From Euperipatoides rowelli (taxonomy: Eukaryota; Onychophora; Udeonychophora; Euonychophora; Peripatopsidae), in NCBI GenBank assembly GCA_003024985.2, contig PXIH01S0040395.1: DNA of 11,029 nucleotides, one strand, 5' to 3'. The position numbers were made by a program, and so were the translations under genes. Below, in pieces: positions 1-7,899 of this stretch. Below the pieces are notes generated by a model. The model was not told where the DNA came from. It saw only the letters and a program-made list of their open reading frames with translations, and made no database searches. The first letter of the stretch is position 1; each line of letters begins with the position of its first letter.

Positions 1-945
1 TATTTATTTTAAAATCATGATAATTACTAGTTTATCTACATTATTTTTATTGCCACAAACAAATATAAAACTTCAATTGCTTCGTTCCTATATAGTAAAT
101 GAAAGAACTGGTCATATTGTGTTAAATATTGCGCCTTTTTTTTTTATTTTCATCATTTTATTTTTAAAGGCGATTTCATTCTAATTTATTTTTTAATCAA
201 TACATTCTTGTCTTTAAATGGAGGCGTTTTTTTTTAATTTATTTACTGTATATCTATTTTTTTTTAGTAGTTAGTTTTGAAAAAAAATATATATATATAA
301 AAAAAATAAATTCTTGAATATTGCACTTTATATATGAAGTTAAAAAATGCAAAATAAAATTATTTCTTTCAGTTAGATTCGAACACACGTTGGCCAGATT
401 TTGCAGCTTTTTTTTTTTTGACATTTACATTTCCACCGGAAATAATTTTTCATAAATGTTGAAGCAAAAATGTTTTTATTATTCAAAATATTTTATTTTT
501 AATTTTATTTTGTCACACATTGCATTTAAGTAAATGAAAGTTTGATTTATTGCAAGAAGAAGTAAACACGTCTTTTTACATAACTCCAACTAATGATTTT
601 GCATAATTATTTCCATTTTTTTTTTCATAATGCAAAAAAAAAAAAAAAAAGTTAATATTGCTATGGATTTACATTTTAAAGTTGAATATTATATTGATGT
701 ATTTTCAAGTATGCGTCATAATTCAAATATGGTTTACAAAATAACCAGCGTTTGCTGCTAGAGTCTACAATTAAAATTCCTCAGTCGACTTAAATAGGAC
801 TATACGAGGGTAATTACCGTGCTTTTTTTTTTATCAATCTTTTTTAATCATTTTTCTGAAAGACAGGCTCGATTTAACTTTCCTGTGTTTTAACGAGTTA
901 AACATTTTTTTTAAAGATAAAACGATTCATATTATAAATTCTTCC
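1..945. other. AT-rich sequence without recognisable genes
   Basis: I see no coding exon here. The stretch holds many T or A runs, including 17-18 A near 639-656, and a short TA run near 288-299. Near 371-392 there is a weak tRNA B-box-like string on the - strand (TGTTCGAATCTAAC), followed in that orientation by no convincing SINE body. The region lies upstream of the ACE-like exon and may contain its distal promoter or a 5' UTR exon. Confidence 0.5.
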
Positions 946-949
946 TTGC

Positions 950-1148
950 AGTTTTATTTTAAGAATTTAGCTATATTATATACTGTGAACAATATGTCAG
1001 AACCAATCATAAGAAGGCTTTCAGTCGAAGCATTATCGGTTTAACCTGGTGACCGATTGGTTAGTGGAGCGTGGTGGCTGAAAAGAATTGGATACCGTAT
1101 TTTTGTTTCATTGATAGTAAATTGAAAGTTTTTTAATACAATTTGGTT
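950..1148 (+). promoter_or_regulatory. Candidate promoter / 5' UTR of the ACE-like gene
   Basis: Upstream of the start codon there is a TATA-like string (TATATTATATA, 972-982), then TCAG at 997-1000 at a spacing compatible with an initiator. A CCAAT lies at 1003-1007 and an inverted one (ATTGG) near 1055. Alternatively, CTTCCTTGCAG ending at 951 is a good 3' splice site, which would make 952-1148 a second exon with the promoter further left. A 16-codon upstream ORF (994-1044, MSEPIIRRLSVEALSV) would lie in the leader in the second case. These are short motifs in AT-rich DNA, and neither model can be settled from sequence alone. Confidence 0.28.
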
Positions 1149-1355
1149 ATGTGGACGTGGAGTATTATTATACTGTATCTAAAAATAGTTCTTGCGGATA
1201 TTATTCCAGTAAGTGAAAAATCCAGCTTGAAAGAAGGGGAAGCGAACAAATGGATGGAAAAATATCACAGAGAAGCTCAAATAATAGCCAATAAGAAGAC
1301 CGAATCGGAATGGAACTTTTCCGTGGATTTAAACGATGAAAATAAGAAGAAAAAG
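1149..1355 (+). CDS. ACE: First coding exon of an ACE-like (M2) peptidase, partial gene
   Basis: Members of this family are secreted or membrane-anchored zinc dipeptidyl carboxypeptidases that trim short peptide hormones. This exon encodes 69 residues. The ATG at 1149 is the first in frame after a TAA at 1134-1136. Residues 1-16 form a signal peptide (hydrophobic run WSIIILYLKIVLA) with likely cleavage after V-L-A. Residues about 28-69 match the conserved start of the mature M2 domain: EGEANKWMEKY, then ESEWNFS, then NDENKKKK, resembling the EA.W.Y.(S/T)NIT(D/T)EN..K pattern of vertebrate and insect ACEs. Asn56 (NFS) is an N-glycosylation sequon near the one in animal ACEs. The catalytic HEXXH lies far downstream in the family and is not present here. 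The exon ends in phase 0 at AAG|GTAGGA. The family assignment comes from remembered patterns, not a search. It could also be a duplicated or inactive ACE paralogue, which this exon cannot show. Confidence 0.74.
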
Positions 1356-1361
1356 GTAGGA
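1356..1361 (+). other. Splice donor of the ACE-like exon, start of a long intron
   Basis: GTAGGA follows AAG at the point where similarity to the M2 family stops. The frame then runs through intron-like sequence to a stop at 1401-1403. No further M2 motif (HEXXH, the W..W.G.W region, YVEL) was recognised in the rest of the window, so the intron probably exceeds 9 kb. A second perfect GTAAGT lies inside the exon at 1209-1214. Confidence 0.6.
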
Positions 1362-1519
1362 TGTATTATACGTTTTAAATATTATAATTGCCATAAATGG
1401 TGAAAAAAAAAAAAAGTTTAATCCATTATGGTGCTAAATTAATAGCTTTTCAAATAACTCATTACTTATTTTTAAATAGCACTTATTGTATATTTAATAT
1501 AATACAGTCCGATTTTTTA

Positions 1520-1620
1520 AATTTTACTCGGAGTCGGACACCTGGCGAAGAGAATCCGGCTTCAGTAATATTATATCTGGCCTGCGCAGATCAGCTCTCG
1601 ACTAATCTGCAGGACAAAGT
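1520..1620 (-). mobile_element. Possible tRNA-derived SINE fragment
   Basis: This is a GC-richer island in AT-rich intron sequence. On the - strand, a B-box-like GTGTCCGACTCC (1530-1541) lies about 47 bases after an A-box-like TGCGCAGGCC (1579-1588). The spacing is right for an RNA polymerase III internal promoter, but both boxes are imperfect. A 6-base inverted repeat, GCAGAT (1586-1591) with ATCTGC (1605-1610), sits beside it. The + strand frame through it is open for 76 codons but matches nothing I recognise. Confidence 0.3.
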
Positions 1621-1629
1621 CATCTGAAT

Positions 1630-2460
1630 TTTTATTAATAAAAAAAAACAAAAAAAAAAAACATTAAAGTCTGCTATTAAAAATAAATAGGGCTAGTTTA
1701 AATGATTTACTAATTACTTAAATCGAGAAAAATTGAATAAAATAAAAATCGAAACGAATTTGCCTAAATTTTTATAATTATTCCTTCCGAAGGCCTAACT
1801 GGTTAATGATGAAAAAAAAAAAAAAATGTTTTTGTCCTGCCGAATAAATTATTAATCAGACAGAGAAGATATCTGACCAGCTACTGTATATTAATAAATC
1901 GCCTTCAGACATGTCATTTATAATAAACGATTTATAACGTGTCATAAAATAAATAAAATAAACCACGTTTTATTTCAATCTATAAACTTTCTTGACATCA
2001 TCTTCGATTTCCATAGTTGGTCTAGACCTAATTCAAAAACAAGTTACATGTATATAGAATTTTGTTTAATATAATAGTTTAAATTAGATTTTCTATTCAA
2101 TAATGTGTTCAACTTAATTATGAAGATTATTCCGTACTATGAAATCTAAGATAAATATTGTAATTTTTATATTTACAGAAATAGTATAAACAGTGTTCAC
2201 TGTGGTGTGTGTGTGTAAAATATATACGATATACAGGAAGGGGAGGTGCGCTGTTAAAATTTAAATGACCGGTTCGTAAATAAATTATACAGGATCAAAA
2301 CAATAAAGCATAAACAAACTATTTCACCTGCTCAGCATACAAACAATTTAGAATATTTTTTATCACGTCTGTTTCAACATTTTTTTTTAAAACAATTATC
2401 ATATCATCATAAATTTCAAAAGGACAATCGTAAACAATTTACGGCAATTCATAATTTTAC
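1630..2460. other. Intron-like AT-rich sequence
   Basis: I see no gene, RNA or clear mobile element. There are A runs near 1652 and 1811, a short GT run near 2203-2216, and a small GC-richer patch at 2235-2275 that I could not assign. Confidence 0.5.
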
Positions 2461-2463
2461 AGC

Positions 2464-2540
2464 TTTTTTTTTTTTTACTTGGAGTCGAATACATACACAC
2501 ACTTTAGAAGCGCATGCCCTACCCAGATCTGCCTTCATTG
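2464..2540 (-). mobile_element. tRNA-like element with A tail (short SINE or retroposed tRNA)
   Basis: Read on the - strand, the sequence resembles a tRNA of the Lys or Arg type. It has an A-box-like GGCAGATCTGGGTAGGGC (2516-2533), then an anticodon-arm-like TGCGC/GTGTG stem (with G-T pairs) around a 7-base loop TTCTAAA, then a B-box-like TATTCGACTCC. It ends directly in 13 A (2464-2476). The T stem no longer pairs well and no 3' acceptor strand is left, so it is not a working tRNA gene. The A tail straight after the tRNA-like part points to insertion by LINE machinery. That reading is inference. Confidence 0.45.
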
Positions 2541-2950
2541 TAAACTCTTGGCTAACCTTTCTTAAATGTTTTTCTCTCTTCTTTCTTCAGACATTAAACA
2601 AAACGACTTCATTGACAACTGAAAAAAAAAAAAAACCTTCTTTCGGTCAATCTGTATACAATTGACACAACCAAGCAGCCTTGTTTTCACCCATGACATT
2701 TTCTTAGCAATATTTTTATTCAATTTTTATTATTATTATTGTTATTTTATTAAAGAAACAACCATTTATTTACAGAAAAGAGGAAACTAATATTTAAGTT
2801 ACCAAAAATCAAAATAAAGGGGTTAAAGGTGAAAATGTTAAGATAAAAAATTATGCTGTTACTATTGTACTTTTGAATTAGGAAGATCATTGAATTTCCA
2901 TAAGGATTGAAAAGTGTATACTTTTAGATATAATAAATCCATTTTCCAGA
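2541..2950. other. Intron-like AT-rich sequence
   Basis: No feature is recognised beyond an A run near 2622 and a short TTA-rich run near 2719-2752. ATTTTCCAG at 2941-2949 resembles a 3' splice site just before the open frame at 2954. Confidence 0.45.
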
Positions 2951-2953
2951 ATT

Positions 2954-3310
2954 TTGCTAGTGAAATTTTCAAATATATTGTCAAAAACATATAGACATCT
3001 TGTTTTCCAAAGAATGAAAAGGCAGATAATCATAAGTCTAGATTTAGTTGTGTCCATAATCGGTTATTATCAATTAATAAGATGCTATCTATCCATGTTC
3101 TCCAAGATTGGTAGTAAAATATACCCATTTAAGCAAAAGATGACCAGTGTCCTCTTAATGATTGCAGAAGGGACAGGTGTTATCTATGATAAAGTTGAAT
3201 TTATTAATAAGACAAACTTTTGTGAGGATTGTATTATATTAATCTTAGTGAAAAAGTCAATACCATTAGGTGAAGTATATGTGTTAATCAAGGTTCTTAG
3301 CATTTTATGA
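2954..3310 (+). other. Open reading frame of unknown origin, 118 codons
   Basis: The frame is open from 2954 to a TGA at 3308-3310; the first ATG is at 3015. The translation is rich in Ile, Leu, Val and Lys, with no motif, repeat or signal I recognise. An acceptor-like ATTTTCCAG ends at 2949, so it could be an exon of an unknown gene. It does not match any M2 domain segment. A rough estimate for DNA this AT-rich puts the chance of an open run this long at well below one per window, but not negligible. It could equally be a decayed transposon segment. Confidence 0.2.
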
Positions 3311-3430
3311 CCTCCTAGGGGGTAGTAGCTTCTTATTATTCAATTTTATATCTATGGTAAAACCTATTACATAAATAAGAATTTGATAGACAAAAAAAAA
3401 AAAAGTACTATAACAATAGAATATTAGTTA

Positions 3431-3839
3431 TTAAAGAGTATTAAAAAGTTTTAAAGCACTAACTAATGGAAATTTTTGTTTCTATTAGTCCTACATTATG
3501 GTAGAGCACATTTGTTAGCATTTCTAGTCAATCTATTAGATAATTCACCCAGTTTTAATGGAAGAAAGCTGATGGAAAGAAAAAAAAAAACTAACTGCAA
3601 AGTTCATAGAAAATAATGATCTTCTCTCAGCCAGGGATTATAAGCTTAGCCGGAGACAATGCTTGGTTATAGTCAATATAGCTGAATCCCAATATAAATC
3701 TGAGGGTTCTCTTCTGGACCAACTCTAAAGCCAGAGATATACATTTGATCTAGGCTGGAATACAAGACAGGGATCAGTACTCTACAATAGATCTAACAAA
3801 TGTGGTAGAAGCCATGATCATAAATCGCCAACCAGCTAG
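3431..3839 (-). pseudogene. Decayed LINE reverse-transcriptase C-terminus
   Basis: On the - strand the sequence encodes the characteristic end of a non-LTR retrotransposon ORF2, in pieces. VRSIVEY is followed by a stop, then ELVQKRTLRFILG and SYIDYNQAL, then after a frame change LGELSNRLT, CRTNRNKN and finally LKLFNTL with a terminal TAA (3431-3433). This order (thumb-like VR..EY, LE.VQKRALR.ILG, then C.T.R..NS.IP...LLN) is known from jockey/CR1-type elements. At least four in-frame stops and two frameshifts show the copy is dead. A 10-base T run on this strand lies at one of the frame changes. The palm with the catalytic FADD box is missing, so this is a 5'-truncated copy or fragment. Confidence 0.7.
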
Positions 3840-4352
3840 ACTTCATAATATATCAGTATATATATTTTCAACATTTCTGGAACTATGATATTAGTATTTT
3901 TTCTAAAGATAGAAGAAGATAATATCATTATCATTTCTTTTTCATCTTCATTATCACATTTTTAAAACAAACTTGTTTTTTTAGACATAAATAGTTCATG
4001 ATGAACAGGTTTTAATTTTTATGTGTAATTAAAAGAAAAGTGCACTTAGACAGGCCATAATCATTTGATAGTATATTAAGAGAATACCTAACTAGTAGAG
4101 TTAGCAAATTTTCTTTGTATTGCACTAAATCTGGGTAACATTCACCCTTTTACATCAATCATAATAGCTTCCTTGCACGAGTGTGCATAGTTGACTTTTT
4201 TTTTCTAAGATGCTAGCACAATCTCTTCACTTTTCAACACCATTAAACATATATGGAAAATCTCTGTCCTTGCACTCTTATAATTCATCATACCCTATAA
4301 ACATCCAATTGTATAGTTTGTGTTTGGGTGCAGCTAATTACTTAATACATTC
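3840..4352. other. AT-rich sequence without recognisable features
   Basis: I find no gene, tRNA-like element or array here. It separates the LINE remnant from the 54-bp minisatellite. Upstream parts of the LINE (on the - strand) were looked for and not recognised. Confidence 0.45.
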
Positions 4353-4704
4353 GCTTCTTTAAAAATAGTGTGGCACTAGTGTCTGATCAGTTTTGTATAC
4401 TGCAGTTTCTATTAAAAATAGAGATGGCACTAGTGTCTGATTAATTTTATATACTGCAATTTCTATTAAAAATAGTGACTGCAATAGTGTCTGACCAATT
4501 TTATGTAATGCAGTTTCTATTAAAAATAGTGGTGGCGCCATATACAGCAGTTTCCATTAAAAATAGGGATGGTGCTAAGTCTGATCAATTTTATGTGCTA
4601 TAGTTTCTATTAAAATTAGTGGTGGTGCTTGTGTCTGATTAATTTTATAAACTGAAGTTTCTATTAAAAATAGTGGTGGCACTAGTGTCTGATCAATTTT
4701 ATTT
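4353..4704. repeat. 54-bp minisatellite, about 6.6 units
   Basis: Unit starts are at 4353, 4405, 4459, 4513, 4550, 4603 and 4657. Spacings are 52-54 bases except the fourth unit, which is 37 bases and has lost 17. Each unit opens with TTTCTATTAAAAATAG, whose CTATT/AATAG arms form a small palindrome, and continues with GGTGGCACTAGTGTCTGA and then TCAATTTTATATACTGCA. Because 54 is a multiple of three, the - strand stays open with an 18-residue periodicity across part of the array. I take that as a by-product, not a gene. Units differ from each other by several substitutions, so the array is not very recent. Confidence 0.92.
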
Positions 4705-4714
4705 TAAAAATCTG

Positions 4715-4797
4715 GCAGTGGCTTTTTCCTGGTTCGAACCATGGACGACTTGGTCCTCTGGCACCAAGCGATCTGACTTTGACTGGCTGCTAGACTA
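4715..4797 (-). mobile_element. tRNA-derived SINE-like element
   Basis: On the - strand an A-box-like TAGCAGCCAGT (4782-4792) precedes a near-perfect B box, GGTTCGAACCA, inside the 12-base palindrome TGGTTCGAACCA (4730-4741). The spacing is about 51 bases, as in a tRNA promoter. Between them CTTGG and CCAAG can pair around a 10-base loop, too large for a normal anticodon arm. The element directly abuts the 54-bp array, which would lie on its 3' side in this orientation. No target-site duplication was identified. Confidence 0.45.
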
Positions 4798-5165
4798 GAG
4801 TTTATTTCATATCTTTCCTTTTATTTTCTTTAATATTTAAGCTTAGATTTTGAAAGGGTTGTGTTTGTTATAACAAAATCTATTTACAATATAATATTTA
4901 CACAGTATATTATAATTAATTTGTGTCACTGGTATAGTAACAGCCTAAGTGGATTAATTAAATACTTAAGGCTGATGAATGTGTAGAACTAGTCTGCATG
5001 TTGATTTTATTCTGCATATAGTAAGAATGTTGCAACTATTTTAATCTAAATGAAACAATTTTTTTGTATCAGTTCTCAATATTTAATATATTTTTTGATT
5101 TTGTCACTAGAATTTTGCATTCTTTTTTATTAATGTTGGAGTAGCTTGCTCCATACACTATCCAT
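4798..5165. other. AT-rich sequence without recognisable features
   Basis: No coding, RNA or repeat structure was recognised between the SINE-like element and the G/C-homopolymer patch. Confidence 0.45.
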
Positions 5166-5530
5166 AGTTACAACCAGGGACCCCACAAAGAGGATGGTTG
5201 GNGCAGTAGATCAGGGCCAGGGGGGTTCCTATTTATAACAAACTCTATAATGGGGCCCCATAAACCCAGATAAGTGTCCCCATAGATTTAATAAATATTA
5301 ACAAAACATCCATACAACCTCCCCCCCCCCCAAGAAAAAAAATAAGCTTACCAAATGTCTCAAAAGGGGTCCTAAAGCCTGGAATAGGGGACCACAAGTC
5401 TATCAAAGGTAAACAAAACATCCAGGCGCCCTATAACAAAAAAGCTTATCAAATATATGAAAGAGCCCCATTTCCAGGTCCCCCCAAATTGATGGGGTTG
5501 AGGGGGGAAGGGGGCTGGTTACAACACTTA
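5166..5530. repeat. G/C-homopolymer-rich patch with a diverged ~112-bp tandem duplication
   Basis: The patch carries an 11-base C run (5321-5331) and many GGGG or CCCC tracts in otherwise AT-rich DNA. AACAAAACATCCA occurs at 5300-5312 and again at 5412-5424 (112 apart). AAGCTTA followed by a similar CAAAT stretch occurs at 5344 and 5442 (98 apart). A weaker third relative begins near 5236 (AACAAACTCTATAATGGGGC). The two main copies therefore share blocks but differ by indels, mainly the C run. An unresolved base (N) lies at 5202. Open frames across it are biased by the homopolymers and are not convincing genes. It is probably an old repeat family of unknown type. Confidence 0.55.
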
Positions 5531-5999
5531 TAATGCAAACCACAAAGTATATATGTTCAGGAACTTTAGAATAATTATTAATGAAGAAAACTAATTTGGA
5601 TAAAAATAAAATTTTGTTATACATATCTCAAAACCTCCAAATCTCAACTGTAGCTTTAGACTTCATCGAAGAAAATGACAACCAGACACTAACTTTCAAA
5701 CTGATTTTTATTTCTAACTGGTCAAAGGCTTTACGTAAAGCAAAAATGAACTGGAACAAAACAAAAAAGCATACAATTACACAAAGACCATCATAAACTG
5801 AAAGAAAAAAAACTTAATTGTATAAAACTATATAAGTCAAACATATTTAATGGCCTACTGTTTCCTTTTTTTAACTTTTGACTGTTGGTTTTACAACAAT
5901 AATTAAAATTAAAAGGTTTGGAAATTCTTTATTTCATGTAATAGGCATCAAGCTTCAAAGGATATGACATAATTAAGCAATGACTTGTAAGATCAAGAG
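5531..5999. other. AT-rich sequence with one short open frame
   Basis: A 71-codon frame with an ATG runs + at 5581-5796. It has no recognised motif and a length expected by chance. Nothing else was recognised. Confidence 0.4.
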
Positions 6000-6120
6000 T
6001 GTATTTAGGAAGGAGTGTGTCAGTGTGTGTACAGGAGGTATAGACACCTCCCCCCCCTCCCAATATTTAAAAATCCATTCCAACAGCCAAAAAAAATATT
6101 TGTGGTTATGCCCCTGGGTA
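6000..6120. repeat. GC-richer repeat fragment with hairpin
   Basis: GGAGGT (6034-6039) and ACCTCC (6046-6051) form a 6-bp stem with a 6-base loop. They are followed by a C-rich tract and, near 6100-6118, by GGTTATGCCCCTGGGT, which resembles a degenerate form of the GGCTACGCCCCTGG-type phrase found in dispersed animal repeats. Its style matches the patch at 5166-5530. The exact family is unknown to me. Confidence 0.35.
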
Positions 6121-7370
6121 AGGTTTTCTATTAAATAAGTATGATGGAAATGAGATTGGTTAAGGAATGAAATAAATTCATAATTAATTTGAGGATCAAA
6201 TCTTTTGATTATTTGGATAAAAGAAATACATTCCACATTCATGGATTCCCAATAAAATACTCATAATTTGCAAAAAAAAAAAAAAAAAAGAAACACTAAA
6301 ATTAACACAATAATATTTTAATATATTATGGTTTAAAATGTAAAAGCTATAGTATGTTCTTATCATTAAGTCCACAACGTTGGTTCATACCAGTTTAAAT
6401 CCCCATCAACATAATCACACAGTTTATGTTTTCTTTATCTCAATATATAATTACATTCTCTATAATAAAAACATTGTCTCATTTAATACTTTGTATTTAC
6501 TTCATACTTTTGAACAATGTAGCCTTGCTTTCATACATTGGCATCTTTTTATCTGATAACCTTTTTACAATAATATTGTAATTTATGAGATACAAGAGAT
6601 TTAATCTGTTTTTCTCCAGGTCAATCAGTGTTTGATAAATATTTACCGAATCATTTACTAGCGTCTGCATATTAAAATTACCATTGCCCTTTCATCCCAA
6701 AACTCACGTTTCACAATCGTTAACTGTAAGTTGGTCCACCGTAAGTTGTATCAAAATTGATCAAAATTGATTAAAAAATGATTATTTTAACCCTTCAACA
6801 TCATAGGGTTGGAGAAAAGTGGGTTTTATATGTAGTAGGAGTTAGGTTACAAGATTATGTATAAAAAAAATACATCTGAGCCCATACACCATTTTGATGC
6901 AAGTGCAAGATAAGTTCGATACCCAGATGCTAGTAATCATTTTGAATCTGATGATATGTCCTATTAAGGTGTACTTCATGTTGTCAGTGGTATTATATAA
7001 TGCTGAAAGGCCAATTTATTTGGAGATAACATTTTTGAACATAATAGGATATTTTGCTGTATATCATGTAATTCATTTAACTAATTTTGTGTCCAGTTTT
7101 GTAAACACAATAAAGTGTTCAACTGTTGTGGCTAATTCAGGCTGTACAATGTTACTATGGATATAAGCATTTAAATGGAGTTATAACAACACATCAACTA
7201 AAGAGTAAAGTCTAATGGATTAACAAAGTCAGGCTAATTCCAAGTTAAACCCAATTATCCAATGTTTTATTATAATGGTGAATTGTAAATAAAAAAATTT
7301 TAACAAATAAAAGAAGTTATTAGAACAAATATTTTTAAAAATGGAATTTTAAATACAATTGATCATAAAT
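6121..7370. other. AT-rich sequence without recognisable genes
   Basis: It contains a run of about 18 A near 6272-6289 and a short local duplication (ATCAAAATTGATCAAAATTG, about 6750-6769). A 90-codon + frame at 6894-7166 is rich in hydrophobic residues, has no motif I recognise, and is within chance expectation for this composition. On the opposite strand the same segment has three stops and no recognised domain. Confidence 0.4.
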
Positions 7371-7402
7371 TTAAAATAGATTTATAAATTTTAATTAGAA
7401 AA

Positions 7403-7620
7403 TTATTGATCAGAGCGTTATTTGACATTTGTTTTAATAACATACCACAATTTTTATTTATGAGTCAAGTAGGATGTTATGTTAATTATGAAATAGAATT
7501 ATGAATTTAAAATTATAAAATTTATTGATCAGAGTGTATTAACATATTTATTTTAATAAGATATCCACATTTTTTTATTTATGGGTCAAGTTGTCGTAGT
7601 ATAAGATTAGGTTAATGAGA
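7403..7620. repeat. 119-bp tandem duplication, two diverged copies
   Basis: TTATTGATCAGAG occurs at 7403-7415 and 7522-7534. Each is followed at matching distances by TTTTAATAA, then a CCACAATTTTTATTTATG-like block, then GGGTCAAGT or GAGTCAAGT. Upstream of both copies lies a similar AATTTAAAAT-rich lead-in, from about 7370 and about 7490. The copies differ at many positions, so the duplication is old. A third partial copy upstream, at TTGATCATAAATT (7358), is doubtful. Confidence 0.6.
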
Positions 7621-7899
7621 TGATATTATCTTTGAAAAGAAAAGACTGAAAATATTTATACAAGACATAATATTGAAGCTTAATCTTTAGTCAAAAGTAT
7701 GACATCTTAAAAACTGGCTTCTCTGCAGAAAGAGAAAATTTGGAGAGAGAAAACTTGGAAACGAATTAAAATAGTGCTGTGTATGAAAAAAGATGAAACC
7801 TCTAACTGGAAAATTGTTTCAAACCCATGACTTCAGATTATGTAGCATTTTGCTATTGTTGAAAAATAAGAGGAAAAGAAGCATGTGCATTAAATTATA
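7621..7899. other. AT-rich sequence without recognisable features
   Basis: This is a purine-rich stretch between the duplication and the ATGATT array. No gene or RNA was recognised. Confidence 0.4.

Noticed and set aside
371-392. tRNA-like B box near 371-392 as a SINE
   Set aside because: Only one imperfect box is visible, with no A box at the right distance and no tail in the matching orientation.
1040-1100. tRNA A-box-like string (GATTGGTTAGTGGAGCG) upstream of the ACE-like start codon
   Set aside because: No B box follows at tRNA spacing. The CCAAT-like reading is equally possible, and the match is too short.
1397-1627. + strand frame of 76 codons after the ACE-like exon, as a possible second exon
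   Set aside because: It does not resemble the M2 segment that should follow, and it starts in an A run. The GC-rich part looks more like a tRNA-derived fragment.
4359-4541. - strand frame of 60 codons with an 18-residue repeat
   Set aside because: It is a by-product of the 54-bp array. The frame is broken by the shortened unit, and no start context or flanking coding sequence was seen.
5403-5796. Short frames on both strands (5403-5624 -, 5581-5796 +)
   Set aside because: They are of chance length. The - frame lies across the G/C-homopolymer repeat, and neither has a recognised domain.
5973-6242. 89-codon - strand frame
   Set aside because: It spans the C-rich repeat fragment and hairpin, and its translation matches nothing known.
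6894-7166. 90-codon hydrophobic + frame
   Set aside because: Its length is near chance expectation for this AT content, and no motif or membrane-protein family was recognised on either strand.
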